DNA from: DATARR01 sp036376245 | GTDB lineage: Bacteria > Acidobacteriota > Thermoanaerobaculia > Multivoradales > UBA5704 | Assembly: GCA_036376245.1 (NCBI GenBank) | Contig: DASVAS010000069.1 | Location: 62,001-126,000 of the forward strand | Reading direction: 5' to 3' | DNA: 64,000 nucleotides | In this document: positions 42,068-51,504 of the stretch, one piece after another | How the letters are laid out: every line of letters begins with the position of its first letter | Numbering within the stretch: the first letter of the stretch is position 1 | Translations under genes and position numbers: made by a program | Notes under the pieces: model-generated | What the model was told of the DNA's origin: nothing | The model's input: only the letters and a program-made list of their open reading frames with translations | Database searches by the model: none

Positions 42068-42827
42068 ACCCCACGACCCTGGACGGATCTCCGGCGGTGT
42101 CCGCCGAGTTGCGCAGATCCAGCAGCTCGGCCCTCATGCCGCGCCGCCGGGCCGCCGTCAGCAGCCCGTTGATGGGCGCCGCGCCGCACGCCTGCCTGGA
42201 ATGCAGCGGCCCCTTCAGGGCCAGGATGGCGTCCGCCGTCTCGCGGTCCGCCCGCCGCGCCGCTTCGTACGAGAGATAGTGGGAGAGGTCGGAGCTGATC
42301 ACCACCAGCGTCTCCGGCCCGCCCCACAGCCGGTCCAGGACCTCCGCGATCTCCTCCCCGCTCGCCTGCCCCACGACCAGCGGGACGAGGTCGAATTCTC
42401 CCAGCAGGGTCTGCAGGAACGGCAGCTCCACCTCCAGCGCGTGCTCGCGGGCGTGGGCCTCCGGGATCACCCGCACCTGCGGCAGCCGGATGGCCGCCTG
42501 GCACCCCTCGGGCTCGATGCGGATCTCGCCCAGAGGAGTCGAGAACCGCCCGTCTCCCGGCAGCGCCAGCCCATGGATCGGCACGAAGTGGGAGGGGCCC
42601 AGGAGGATCACGCGCCGGATCGTCCCCGCGGCGGACGCCACGGCGCGGAACGCGCTCCCGGCGATCGGGCCGGAGTAGACGTATCCCGCATGGGGAGCGA
42701 TGACCGCCTTGGGAGCCGGTCCGTCGGCTGGCGCCGCGCCCAGGAAGCCCTCGACCATGGAGGTCAGCTCGGCGGGATCGTCAGGGTAGAACAGGCCGGC
42801 GACGGCGGTGGGACGGACAGTGGCCAT
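42042..42827 (-). CDS. amrB: AmmeMemoRadiSam system protein B (Memo-like)
   Basis: A 261-residue Memo-family protein. It has VRPTAVAGLFYPDDP at the start, IAPHAGYVYSG with a metal-ligand-type His, ILLGPSHFVP, a conserved His in REHALEVELPFLQ, and VVISSDLSHYLSYE. Memo proteins resemble class III extradiol dioxygenases and bind metal. The third partner, a radical SAM enzyme, is not in this window. Confidence 0.88.
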   Translation of the reverse strand: MATVRPTAVAGLFYPDDPAELTSMVEGFLGAAPADGPAPKAVIAPHAGYVYSGPIAGSAFRAVASAAGTIRRVILLGPSHFVPIHGLALPGDGRFSTPLGEIRIEPEGCQAAIRLPQVRVIPEAHAREHALEVELPFLQTLLGEFDLVPLVVGQASGEEIAEVLDRLWGGPETLVVISSDLSHYLSYEAARRADRETADAILALKGPLHSRQACGAAPINGLLTAARRRGMRAELLDLRNSADTAGDPSRVVGYGVFAFHE

Positions 42828-42863
42828 GGCGGGTCCAATGTAGCATTGCTTTCCCCACGGCCC

Positions 42864-43043
42864 GCCCTTGAGACCTCACCCTCGATCCCTCTCCCATCTC
42901 CCTGCCGCCCGCCCCCGGGAGAGGGAGGTCTCTGCGCTTGAGGTCATTCTGAGCTTGGCAAGATCGCTGACTCATCGTTCCCCCTCTCCCGGGAGGAGGG
43001 CGGGGGGCGGGAGAGGGGGCCAGGGGGTGAGGTCTCGAAGGGC
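42864..43043. repeat. ~180-bp palindromic dispersed element, copy A
   Basis: Ends carry near-perfect inverted repeats (GCCCTTGAGACCTCACC against its complement near 43026-43043). The inside is two G/C-rich arms (CTCCCATCTCCC... and its complement) around CAAGATCGCTGACTCATCG. The same element, ~80% alike by eye, is at 62364-62547. No coding capacity; fills the gap between the Memo gene and cheR. Confidence 0.8.
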
Positions 43044-43077
43044 ATGCCGTCCCAGCCCTCACCGCGACCCTGAAGAC

Positions 43078-44505
43078 CTACTTACCCTTCAACACCTGCC
43101 GGCACCGCCGCTGGGCCCGCTCGCGGTCGGGGAAGGGCAATCCCTCGAACAGCAGCAGCGTCCGCTCGCGCCCGCCCGCTAGGGTCGTCAACACTTCCCG
43201 GAACTGGTGCTCGGCGCGGTCGCGGTGGCCGAGACGCAGCAGGCAGTCGGCCAGCAGCACGCGGACCTGGAAGAGGGAAGGGTCGAGGTAGAGGGCCGCC
43301 CGGTAGGAGGTGACGGCTTCCTCGGCGCGGCCGGAGAGGTCGTGAATGAATCCCTCCAGGGCGTGCGCCGCCGGCTCCGAAGGATCGGCGGCCAGAGCCT
43401 GCGCGATCATCTTGCCGGCCTCGCCGAAGCGGTTCGCCGCCAGCTCCCGGGAGGCGTTCATGAGCAGCTCGTAGACGCCGCAGGGCTGGACGGCCGCGGG
43501 CTCCTCAACCCCCGCGGATGCGACGGGCGCCGGGGGCGGCGCCGCGGCGGCGCGGGAGACGCTCCAGTCCCGCGGATGCTCCTGGTCGAGCCAGCTCTCC
43601 CGCGGCTTCTCGGGCTCCGGGGCCGGCCGGGCGCGGCGGGGCACGGGCTTCGGCGGCGGCGCCGCGGGGGCGGGCGCGGCCTCGCGATGGCGATAGGCGA
43701 AGCAGGGTCCCAGATCCACCGCCTCCAGCTCGTCCTGGATCTGCCACAGCGTCTCCGAGGCGCCCAGGAAGAGGAAACCCTGGGGCGCCAGCATCCGCGC
43801 CACCTGCGAGATCACCAGGCGTTGCAGGGGCCGGCGGAAGTAGATCAGGACGTTGCGCATCAGGACCAGATCCCATTCCTGCTGCGGCAGCGGGAAGGGC
43901 GTGTGGGCGAGGTTGAGCGGCTGGTACTGGATGCGCGAGCGCAGGCCGGCGTCGAGCTCGTAGAGCTTGCCCCGGCGGGTGAACCAGCGCTCCAGCATCG
44001 GCGGCGGCACCTGGGAGACCGCCCGCTCGCCGTAGAGGCCGAGGCGCGCGCCGGCGAGAGCCTCCTCGTCCAGATCCGTGGCCACGATGCTCCAGGTCCA
44101 GCCGGTGAGGGAGGGCTCGTCGGCCAGCAGCATGGCCAGGGTGGCCGGCTCCTCGCCGCGGGCGCAGGCCGCCGACCAGATGCGCAGGTGGCGCGTCCCG
44201 GCCCGCGCCCGCACGAGGATCGGCAGCACGTGCCGGCGGATGATCTCGAACTGCTGCGGCGCCCGGAAGAAGTAGGACTCCTTGATGGTGACGAGGGCGA
44301 TCAGGCTGCCCCACTCGCCTTCGAGCTCCCGCCGGGTAAGGGCCCGCACGTACTCGGCGAGGCCGGGGAGCCGGTTGACGTGCGCCCGCCGTTGCGCCAC
44401 CTCCTCCAGGAACCCGTACCGGGCGGACGGGATGACGTTGCCCGTGACCTCGCGGATCAGCGCCGCGAGCTCCTGGACCGCCGGGGAGGACGCGGCATGG
44501 CTCAT
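43078..44505 (-). CDS. CheR methyltransferase with TPR tail (WspC-like)
   Basis: A 475-residue chemoreceptor methyltransferase. CheR N-domain (~1-75), methyltransferase (~85-280) with SAACARGEEPATLAMLL (SAM-binding) and RNVLIYFRRPLQRLVI, a Pro/Ala-rich linker (~285-350) and a TPR-like helical region (~355-460). The TPR extension is the hallmark of WspC/FrzF-type CheR proteins. It should methylate the receptors in this operon. Overlaps the REC-GGDEF gene by 4 bases. Confidence 0.88.
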   Translation of the reverse strand: MSHAASSPAVQELAALIREVTGNVIPSARYGFLEEVAQRRAHVNRLPGLAEYVRALTRRELEGEWGSLIALVTIKESYFFRAPQQFEIIRRHVLPILVRARAGTRHLRIWSAACARGEEPATLAMLLADEPSLTGWTWSIVATDLDEEALAGARLGLYGERAVSQVPPPMLERWFTRRGKLYELDAGLRSRIQYQPLNLAHTPFPLPQQEWDLVLMRNVLIYFRRPLQRLVISQVARMLAPQGFLFLGASETLWQIQDELEAVDLGPCFAYRHREAAPAPAAPPPKPVPRRARPAPEPEKPRESWLDQEHPRDWSVSRAAAAPPPAPVASAGVEEPAAVQPCGVYELLMNASRELAANRFGEAGKMIAQALAADPSEPAAHALEGFIHDLSGRAEEAVTSYRAALYLDPSLFQVRVLLADCLLRLGHRDRAEHQFREVLTTLAGGRERTLLLFEGLPFPDRERAQRRCRQVLKGK

Positions 44506-45929
44506 GGGCGCACGAGGTTCCGGCCGGCGTCCTTGGCTTCATACAGACGGCGGTCCGCCAGCGAGACGAGGAGGTCGCTGCTCTGGAAGCCCGTCAGCTC
44601 GTCCCGCGACGCGACGCCGAAGGAGGCCGTGGTCCGCACCTCGCCGCCGGAGATGCGCACGGCATGGCTGGCCAGCCCCAGGCGCAGCCGCTCGGCCGCC
44701 CGGCGGGCGGCGTCGAGGTCCACCTGCGGCATCACGACCAGGAACTCCTCGCCGCCGTAGCGCCCGAGCAGGTCGGTGCCGCGCAGGCACCGCCGCAGGG
44801 CGGCCGCCCCTTCCCGCAGCACGGCGTCGCCCACCAGGTGGCCGTGGGTGTCGTTGATCTCCTTGAAGTGGTCGAAGTCGCAGAGCACGACGCTCAGGGG
44901 GTACCGATAGCGCCGGGCCCGCTCCAGCTCCTCGGTCAGGCGGGCGTAGATGGTCCGGTGGTTGAGCTGCCGGGTCAGGCCGTCCATCATGGAGAGCTCG
45001 TGCAGCCGCTGGGAGAGGCGGGCGTTGTCGAGCACGACGGCGAGATGCCCGGTCATGCCTTCCAGGAGGGCGCCGGTGGAGGCGTCGAACTCGTGCGGGT
45101 CCCGGGGCAGCAGCGCCAGGACGCCCGCGGCTTCGCGCAACGCCAGGGGGAACCAGACGGCGGCCTCCAGGTCGATGGCCACGTCGCCCCGCTCTCCCGT
45201 GACCTTCACCTCCAGAGGGGTGTTCGGCAAGGGGTCCAGCGTCTTCGTGAGCAGCTCCTTCAGCGTCTCGACGTCGGAGTTGCGGACCGGATCCTGGAGG
45301 TGGATGTGGAGCATGGCGGCATCCAGCTCGGAGACCGCCACGGCCAGGAACTGGGCGTCGACGACCTGGCCCAGGGTCTCCAGGGCGCCGCCGGCCGCCT
45401 CGTGGAAATCGTTGGCGGCCATGCCGCGCTCCAGGAGCGTGTTGACCACCGTGGCTTGGAGCAGCGAGGCGTCAAGGTGGCGCGCCACCCGGGCGAGCAC
45501 CTCCACGGGCCCCATGGCCTGGAGGTCCAGGCCGGGGCCGCCGGCGGCGGGCCTGGCCGCGCCCGCCGCGGCGAGCCGGGTGACGGTGGCGACCAGATCG
45601 CCCGGCTGGAAGTCCTTGGTGAGGTAGGCGTCCGCGCCGGTGCGCAGGCCCCAGTAGCGGGAGGCGGCCTCGCCGTGGCTGGTGAGGATCAAAACGGGGA
45701 TGTGGGAGCTGGCGGGATCCGCCTTGAGGAGCCGGAGCAGCGGGAAGCCGTCCATGGTGGGCATCTCGAGGTCGGTGATCACCACCGCCGGCTGTTCCCG
45801 CAAGGCGGCCATCGCCCCCTCGGCGCCGTCGCGCGCCTCCAGGACGTCGAAACCGGCGCCGCGCAGGGTGCGGGAGAGGATCGCCCGCGTCACCTCGCTA
45901 TCGTCCACCACCAGCACCCGGCGCTTCAC
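44502..45929 (-). CDS. Response regulator diguanylate cyclase (REC-GGDEF, WspR-like)
   Basis: A 475-residue output protein. REC domain (~1-115) with VVDDSE acidic pair, phospho-acceptor Asp in ITDLEMP and LTSHG Thr. The middle (~145-300) is a GAF-like region, and the GGDEF domain (~310-475) has GRYGGEEF with an RGTD inhibitory I-site five residues before it. It should make c-di-GMP when phosphorylated by CheA. GTG at 45929 overlaps the cheB stop; an ATG at 45944 would add five residues. Confidence 0.9.
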   Translation of the reverse strand: MKRRVLVVDDSEVTRAILSRTLRGAGFDVLEARDGAEGAMAALREQPAVVITDLEMPTMDGFPLLRLLKADPASSHIPVLILTSHGEAASRYWGLRTGADAYLTKDFQPGDLVATVTRLAAAGAARPAAGGPGLDLQAMGPVEVLARVARHLDASLLQATVVNTLLERGMAANDFHEAAGGALETLGQVVDAQFLAVAVSELDAAMLHIHLQDPVRNSDVETLKELLTKTLDPLPNTPLEVKVTGERGDVAIDLEAAVWFPLALREAAGVLALLPRDPHEFDASTGALLEGMTGHLAVVLDNARLSQRLHELSMMDGLTRQLNHRTIYARLTEELERARRYRYPLSVVLCDFDHFKEINDTHGHLVGDAVLREGAAALRRCLRGTDLLGRYGGEEFLVVMPQVDLDAARRAAERLRLGLASHAVRISGGEVRTTASFGVASRDELTGFQSSDLLVSLADRRLYEAKDAGRNLVRP

Positions 45930-46954
45930 CGTCCTCCCTTCCACAGCCGCGCCAGGGTGCGGGCGAGATCCCGGGGCGGCAGCGCCACCTCCGCCGCGCC
46001 CCGCTCCAGCGCCACGCGGGGCATGCCGAAGACGACCGAGCTGGCCTCGTCCTGCACCAGGGTGACGCCCCCCGCCTGGCGCAGGGCGAGCAGCCCCTCG
46101 ACGCCGTCGGCCCCCATGCCGGTCAGCAGCACTCCCGCCACCTGGTGGGGGCAGGACGCGGCGCAGGAGAGGAACATCTCGTCCACGGACGGGCGGTGGC
46201 CCTTGCGCGCCGGAGTCTCGGAGTCCAGGCGCAGCACGCCGTCGGGCTCCATCCGCAGGTGGGAGCCGCCGGGCGCCAGGCGCACGGCGCCGCGCCGCAG
46301 CGCTTCGCCGTCCTGGGCCAGCCGGATGTCGAGGGGAAGCTCCTTGTTGAGCCAGTCGGCGAAGGCCAGCTCGAAGCCGGAGGCGATGTGCTGGACGATC
46401 AGGAACCCGACCGGGGGATCGGCCGGCACCTCCTCCAGCAGCTCGCGGATGGCCGCGGGACCACCGGTGGAGGCGCCGATGGCGACCCAGCGCAGCTCGA
46501 CCGCGTCCGTAGCCAGCTCCTGCGGCGCCACGGCGCGCTGCCGCGTCACCCGCGGGGCGGTCTGGGCCTTGGCCACGGTGCGGACCGTCTCCGGCAGGCT
46601 CTCCGCGAGCTGCTGCCAGCTCGTCGTGTCCTCCGGCTTGGGAAGGACCTCGAGGGCGCCCCGGCGCATGGCCTCGAAGGCCGTCTGCATCTGGTTGCGG
46701 TTGGCCCGCGAGGAGAGGACCACGATGGGCGTCGGCCGCGTGGCCATGATCTTCTCCGTCGCCTGGTAGCCGTCCATCACCGGCATCTGGAGGTCCATCA
46801 CCACCACGTCCGGCTGCAGATCGATCACCGCCTGCAGGGCCTGGGCGCCGTCGGCGGCCTCGCCGGCCACCTTGATGTCCCGGGTGCGGGAGAAGAAACG
46901 CCGCAACACCGCCCTCACCGAGGGCGAGTCGTCCACCAGCAGGATGCGGATCAA
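45926..46954 (-). CDS. CheB methylesterase response regulator (WspF-like)
   Basis: A 342-residue CheB: N-terminal REC (VDDSPSVR, phospho-Asp in VMDLQMP) and C-terminal esterase domain with the catalytic Ser in GASTGGP, His in VQHIASGF and Asp in GMGADGVEG. It removes methyl groups from receptors. 16 bases after cheA. Confidence 0.92.
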   Translation of the reverse strand: MIRILLVDDSPSVRAVLRRFFSRTRDIKVAGEAADGAQALQAVIDLQPDVVVMDLQMPVMDGYQATEKIMATRPTPIVVLSSRANRNQMQTAFEAMRRGALEVLPKPEDTTSWQQLAESLPETVRTVAKAQTAPRVTRQRAVAPQELATDAVELRWVAIGASTGGPAAIRELLEEVPADPPVGFLIVQHIASGFELAFADWLNKELPLDIRLAQDGEALRRGAVRLAPGGSHLRMEPDGVLRLDSETPARKGHRPSVDEMFLSCAASCPHQVAGVLLTGMGADGVEGLLALRQAGGVTLVQDEASSVVFGMPRVALERGAAEVALPPRDLARTLARLWKGGR

Positions 46955-46970
46955 GCCGGGCCTCTTCTCT

Positions 46971-49112
46971 TCACCGCGCGCTCCCGCTGAGGCGGCGCAC
47001 GAGATCCACGAGCTCGCCGGCGTCCAGGCTCTGCTTGGTCAGATAGGCGTCCGCCCCCACTTTGAGGCCACGCAGGCGGTCTTCGGGGCGGTCGCGGGTG
47101 GAGACCACGATGATGGGGAGTTGGGAGAAGTGCTCCATACCGCGCAGAGTCGCTGCAAGCTCGAAGCCGTCCATGCGCGGCATCTCGATGTCGGTGACCA
47201 CGCAGTCGAAGCTCTCCTCGGCGAGCAGCGAGAGGGCCTCCTCGGCGTCGCTGGCCGGAGAGACCACGAAGCCGGCGTCCTCCAGGAGACGGCGCTCCAT
47301 CTCGCGGGTGACCAGGGAGTCGTCCACCAGCAGCACCCGCACCCGGCGCGCCACCGCCTGCTGGCGCGCCGCGGGCAGGGCCCGCAGGTATTCGCGCTGG
47401 GCCAGGACCGCCGGCGCCAGCACCCCCACGGGCTCGCCGGAGGCGAGCAGGGCGACGCCCTCCAGCAGCCGGTCGGTGGGAGCGCGCCGGGTGATGGGCC
47501 GCACCAGCACCTCCTCCTCCCCGTCGACGTCGTCCACGGCGATCGCCAGGGGCTGGCCCGAGACGATCCCCTCCAGGAGGAGCTGGCTCTCGGCGGCCGG
47601 CTGGCCGTAGATCCGGGCCAGGGGCACGAAGGGGACGAGACGGTCGGGGAAGGAGGCCAGGGAGCGGCCGTCCCGCTCCACCACCATGCCGTGAGAGAGG
47701 CGCGTGGCGCGGCGGACGATCGACCCGGGCAGGGCGATCCGGAGCTGCCCGACCCGCAGCAGCATCACGGACTCGCCGCGGCGGGCGACCGGCACCTCGA
47801 CGATGAAGGTCGTGCCCTTGCGCGGCTCGGTCTCCACGAAGACCTCGCCGCCCAGGCGGTTGACGGCCGTGGCCACCACGTCCAGCCCGACGCCGCGGCC
47901 GGAGATCTCGGAGATCTGCTTGCGGGTCGAGAACCCCGGCGCGAAGAGGAGCCGCAGGGCCTCCTTCTTGCCCAGGCCCGGGGCGCTGGCGGCGTCCACC
48001 AGCCCCACGTCCACGGCCTGCTGGATCACCCGCTGGACGTCGATGCCGCCGCCGTCGTCCTCGATGATCAGGCGGACCTTGGGACCGTCGGGAAGGGCCT
48101 TGATGCGGATGCGTCCCGCCCGCGGCTTGCCGAGCGCCGCGCGCGCGTCCGGCGGCTCGATGCCATGGTCCACGGCGTTGCGCAGCAGGTGGAGCAGCGC
48201 CTCCTCCAGCTCGCGGGCGATGCGGCGGTCGAGGCGGGTCTCCTCGCCTTCCAGCTCGACCTCGACCTCGCGGTGGAGGGAGCGCGCCAGCTCGCGGGCG
48301 TAGCGGGCGAAGGAGAGGAGGAAGCCCCGCAGCGGCTGGAGCTGGAGCGAGAGCATCTTTTCGAGCTGCTCCTCGGCCGAGCGGATCAGCCGGCGCTGCC
48401 CGCCCTCGAGCTCCACGGCGACGCGGCGCAGCATGGTGGCGAGCACGGCCAGCACCTGCGTGGGCTGCGGCTCGTGCAGGCCGTCCTCGGCCAGCCGGGC
48501 GAGGTCGTAGATGCGCTCGGTGATCTGCCGGCCGGCCACCGCCATGATGCGCACCTGGGTGGCCCGCTCGGCCACGGCGTCGAGCGCCGCGGCGTCCACC
48601 CGGACGTCGTTGGCGGAGGAAGAGGGCGCGGCGGCCTTCGCGGACGGCGCGGGGGCCGGCTGGGGAGCGGGTTCAGGCCGCGGCGCCGGTTCGGGCTCCG
48701 GAACCGCTTCCGCCACGACAGCCGCCGGTGCTTCCACGGCCGGCTCGGGCGGGCTCTCCGCCGCGGCCACGTGGTCGTGCATGCTCTGGAGCAGCTCGGC
48801 GTCCGCCACCGGCTCCCGGCCCTGCGAGACGGTCTCCACCAGGACCGTCAGCTCGTCCACCACCCGCGTCAGCAGTTGGATCATCCCCGGGCGGGCGGCG
48901 TGCAGCACCTCCTCGGCCGCGTGGCACAGCTCGGCCAGGGCGCCGATCCGCATCATCCGCCCCGCGCCCTTGAGGGTATGCAGCTCGCGCTTGGCCTCTA
49001 TGACCGCCTGGGGATCGGCCTCCAGACGCGGCACGCAGGTGGCGAGCCGCTCCAGCCGGTCGCGCGCTTCCTCGACGAAGAGGGGGATGAGATCGGCGAA
49101 CTCCGTATCCAA
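46971..49112 (-). CDS. CheA hybrid histidine kinase with REC (WspE-like)
   Basis: A 713-residue hybrid kinase. The Hpt domain (~1-110) holds the phosphoryl His in HTLKGAG; a Pro/Ala-rich linker (~145-180) follows. The dimer and HATPase domains have HLLRNAVDHG (N-box), DDGGGID (G1) and GRGVGLDV (G2). A CheW domain and a C-terminal REC (~590-710; DDS, TDIEMP, Lys in YLTKQ) complete it. A CheA with attached REC is characteristic of Wsp and Frz-type pathways. 13 bases after MCP 1. Confidence 0.92.
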   Translation of the reverse strand: MDTEFADLIPLFVEEARDRLERLATCVPRLEADPQAVIEAKRELHTLKGAGRMMRIGALAELCHAAEEVLHAARPGMIQLLTRVVDELTVLVETVSQGREPVADAELLQSMHDHVAAAESPPEPAVEAPAAVVAEAVPEPEPAPRPEPAPQPAPAPSAKAAAPSSSANDVRVDAAALDAVAERATQVRIMAVAGRQITERIYDLARLAEDGLHEPQPTQVLAVLATMLRRVAVELEGGQRRLIRSAEEQLEKMLSLQLQPLRGFLLSFARYARELARSLHREVEVELEGEETRLDRRIARELEEALLHLLRNAVDHGIEPPDARAALGKPRAGRIRIKALPDGPKVRLIIEDDGGGIDVQRVIQQAVDVGLVDAASAPGLGKKEALRLLFAPGFSTRKQISEISGRGVGLDVVATAVNRLGGEVFVETEPRKGTTFIVEVPVARRGESVMLLRVGQLRIALPGSIVRRATRLSHGMVVERDGRSLASFPDRLVPFVPLARIYGQPAAESQLLLEGIVSGQPLAIAVDDVDGEEEVLVRPITRRAPTDRLLEGVALLASGEPVGVLAPAVLAQREYLRALPAARQQAVARRVRVLLVDDSLVTREMERRLLEDAGFVVSPASDAEEALSLLAEESFDCVVTDIEMPRMDGFELAATLRGMEHFSQLPIIVVSTRDRPEDRLRGLKVGADAYLTKQSLDAGELVDLVRRLSGSAR

Positions 49113-49125
49113 GAAGACCCCAACG

Positions 49126-50760
49126 TCAGATCTTGGTCCAACTGTCCACGTTCACGTCGAGCCCGAGGACCCCCTCCAACTGGCCGTTCTCGTAGACTGG
49201 CGAGGCCGCGGTGAAGATCGGCTGGCCCGAGAGGAGGGAGTTGAAGAGGGGCGTCATGATGGTGTGCCCTTCGCGCACCGCCGCCTTGTACCACGGCCGA
49301 TCCGAGAAGCCGTCCCCCACCCGGACGGCGGCCGGCACCTCGCGGTCGCCGACGATCTGGCGGTTGACCGTGAGGGCGTTCTGGTTCCGCCGGCCGTCGT
49401 AGAAGTAGAGGCACTCCACGTAAGGCTGCTTGTGCACCAGCTCCTCCAGCAGGCGCTCGATGGCCTCCCAGTTGCCGAGCCGGCGCCGCACCTCCCGGCT
49501 CCAGGCCTCGGCCAGATGCTTGAGCGAGTGCGGCGAGTCCAGATGGAAGGACTGGGCGAGCATCTGGATGACCAGCCCCAGGCGGTTCAGCCGGTCGGCG
49601 GTCTCGGTGAAGTGCTTGAGGCCGTCCGCCATCCGTTGCACGACCTGGCTGACCTCCTTGAGGGTGAGCACCACCTCGTCCGAGGCGGCGTTCTGCTGCT
49701 GGGTGGCGAGGGAGATCTCGCGCGCCACCCGGGCGGTGTCGCTGGAGGCGCCCCGCAGATCCTCGATGGACGAGGCCGCGGCCCGCGCCCGCTCCAGCAC
49801 CCGCCCCGCCTCCTTGCTCCCCTCCTCGGTGGCGACCACCGTGGCGCGGATGGAGCCGGCGAACTCGTCCAGCAGGTTGCGCACCGAGTCGACCGATTCC
49901 TGGGAACGCTGGGCGAGGCGCCGCACCTCCTCCGCCACCACGGAGAAGCGGCGGCCATGGCCGCCCGCCGCCGCGGCCTCGATGGCCGCGTTCAGGGAGA
50001 GGATGTGGGTCTCCTGGGCGATGTCGGTGATGAGGTCCAGGACGCGGTAGATCTCCTTCGAGCGCGTGCCCAGGTGCTCGGCGCGGTTGGAGATGCCGCT
50101 GATCCGCTTCTTGACCTCCTCGATGCCGTCGACGGCCTCCTCGACGGCCCCCTGCCCGCTGTTGCCGCTCTCCTCCGCCGCCTGCGCGAGATCGGCCTGG
50201 GCGGCGGCGTTGTCGGCGATCTGGGACGCCGTGCGCGCCAGCTCCTCCATGGCGGCCGTGATCTCCACCACCGAAGCCGCCTGCTCGGAGGAGCCGGAGG
50301 CCAGCTCGGAGGCGATCTCGTTGACGGCGTTGGCGGCCGAGGCCACCTCGATCGAGCTGCCCTGGATCTGCTGCGCCAGCACGTCGAGGGCGTTGGTGGC
50401 GTTCGCCAGCGAAACCGCCAGGCGGCCGGGCAGGGAGCTCGCGCTCTCCGAGCAGTTCACCAGGTCGCCGTCGCGCAGGCGGTCGAGAGCCTGCACCAGG
50501 GTCGCCTCGATCGCCTCCCGCCGCTTCTCGGCTCCCGCCACCCGGTGATGGAGCCACTGCTGCGACCGGTAGATGACCCGGTGGTAGAGCGCCACCGTGC
50601 CCACGGCCACCAGCATGAAGGCGTTGAACAGCCAGTTATGGGAGCCGCCCGCTTCGGTCACCATCAGCAGCACCAGCCCCGAGAGGGCGATGCCGCCCAG
50701 GATGAGCATCCCGGTCAGCGCCGGATTGAACGCTTCACTCGCTCGCTTCATCGAGGCCAT
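49126..50760 (-). CDS. Chemoreceptor with C-terminal Cache-like domain (MCP 1)
   Basis: A 544-residue receptor with two N-terminal membrane helices (~15-62) and almost no loop between them, so there is no periplasmic sensor. The methyl-accepting signalling domain runs ~120-400, with the hairpin tip ILSLNAAIEAAAAGGHGRRFSVVAEEVRRLA. A C-terminal domain (~430-544) has RPWYKAA and PVYENGQLEGVLGLDV, the Cache/PDC pattern, here predicted cytoplasmic. Overlaps the CheW-like gene by 26 bases. An ATG at 50751 is an alternative start. Confidence 0.85.
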   Translation of the reverse strand: MASMKRASEAFNPALTGMLILGGIALSGLVLLMVTEAGGSHNWLFNAFMLVAVGTVALYHRVIYRSQQWLHHRVAGAEKRREAIEATLVQALDRLRDGDLVNCSESASSLPGRLAVSLANATNALDVLAQQIQGSSIEVASAANAVNEIASELASGSSEQAASVVEITAAMEELARTASQIADNAAAQADLAQAAEESGNSGQGAVEEAVDGIEEVKKRISGISNRAEHLGTRSKEIYRVLDLITDIAQETHILSLNAAIEAAAAGGHGRRFSVVAEEVRRLAQRSQESVDSVRNLLDEFAGSIRATVVATEEGSKEAGRVLERARAAASSIEDLRGASSDTARVAREISLATQQQNAASDEVVLTLKEVSQVVQRMADGLKHFTETADRLNRLGLVIQMLAQSFHLDSPHSLKHLAEAWSREVRRRLGNWEAIERLLEELVHKQPYVECLYFYDGRRNQNALTVNRQIVGDREVPAAVRVGDGFSDRPWYKAAVREGHTIMTPLFNSLLSGQPIFTAASPVYENGQLEGVLGLDVNVDSWTKI

Positions 50761-51064
50761 CTCCTCCAGGGGACCGCAAAACGGCCGGGAGGCGTCCCGG
50801 GTCCACCACCACGACCGGCAGTTGGCCGTGCACGGCGAGCCCCGCCGGCTCCTCGGCCCAGAACCGCCTCAACAACGGGGCCGGCCGGACCACCAGGTCC
50901 TCCACCACCCCCAGGATCTCGTCCGCGGCCAGCGCGGCGCCGCCCACTTCGAGCCGGTAGCGGCCGTCCTCCCAGGCCAGCCCCTCGACCGCGGCGTTGG
51001 AGATCCCCCAGACGCCGCCCGCGCGGCGCAGCAGCAGGAAGCCGCGGGCGTCCGGGACGCTCAC
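50735..51064 (-). CDS. Short CheW-like protein
   Basis: A 109-residue protein from a GTG at 51064 that overlaps the CheW stop. It has GFLLLRRAGGVWGISNAAVEGL and ADEILGVVEDLVVRP, then LPVVVVDPGRLP, resembling a reduced CheW beta-barrel (usual length ~150). Its place matches the second CheW (WspD) of Wsp operons. Weakly conserved; it could instead be an adaptor specific to this group. Confidence 0.55.
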   Translation of the reverse strand: MSVPDARGFLLLRRAGGVWGISNAAVEGLAWEDGRYRLEVGGAALAADEILGVVEDLVVRPAPLLRRFWAEEPAGLAVHGQLPVVVVDPGRLPAVLRSPGGDGLDEASE

Positions 51065-51501
51065 GCCTCCCTCCCCAGCGCCTCGAGGTTGAGGACGCGC
51101 ACGACCGCGCCGCCGACCGGCGCTTCGCCGAGCAACAGGCCGCCGTCGCCCGCCACCACGGAATCCGCCGGCACATGGGCGACTTCCAGGGCGGCGTCCG
51201 CCGCGAGCCCCACCGCCTCCCGCGCCTCGGCCGGGCCCACCCAGACCACCACCGTCACCGGATAGGACGGGTTCGGCCCCGGCGGCGAGCTGACCAGCCG
51301 CGCCAGGTTGAGCACGGGGAGCGGCTCGCCGCCGAACTCCGCCAGCCCTTCCAGCGCGCCCGCCGCGCCCGGCAGCGGGTGCACGGAGAGGGAGCGCACC
51401 ACCCGCCGCACCGCCGCCAGCGGCAGCGCGCAGGTGTACTCCCCGGCCTGCACCAGGAGGTGCGTGCCTTCCCGCCGCGTGGCCTGCGCCGGCTCGCTCA
51501 C
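51061..51501 (-). CDS. CheW coupling protein (WspB-like)
   Basis: A 146-residue CheW-domain protein: HLLVQAGEYTCALPLAAVRRVVR at the start and GGEPLPVLNLARL in the middle, the typical CheW strands. It should bridge receptors and CheA. Lies 3 bases after MCP 2. Confidence 0.82.
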   Translation of the reverse strand: MSEPAQATRREGTHLLVQAGEYTCALPLAAVRRVVRSLSVHPLPGAAGALEGLAEFGGEPLPVLNLARLVSSPPGPNPSYPVTVVVWVGPAEAREAVGLAADAALEVAHVPADSVVAGDGGLLLGEAPVGGAVVRVLNLEALGREA

Positions 51502-51504
51502 GGC

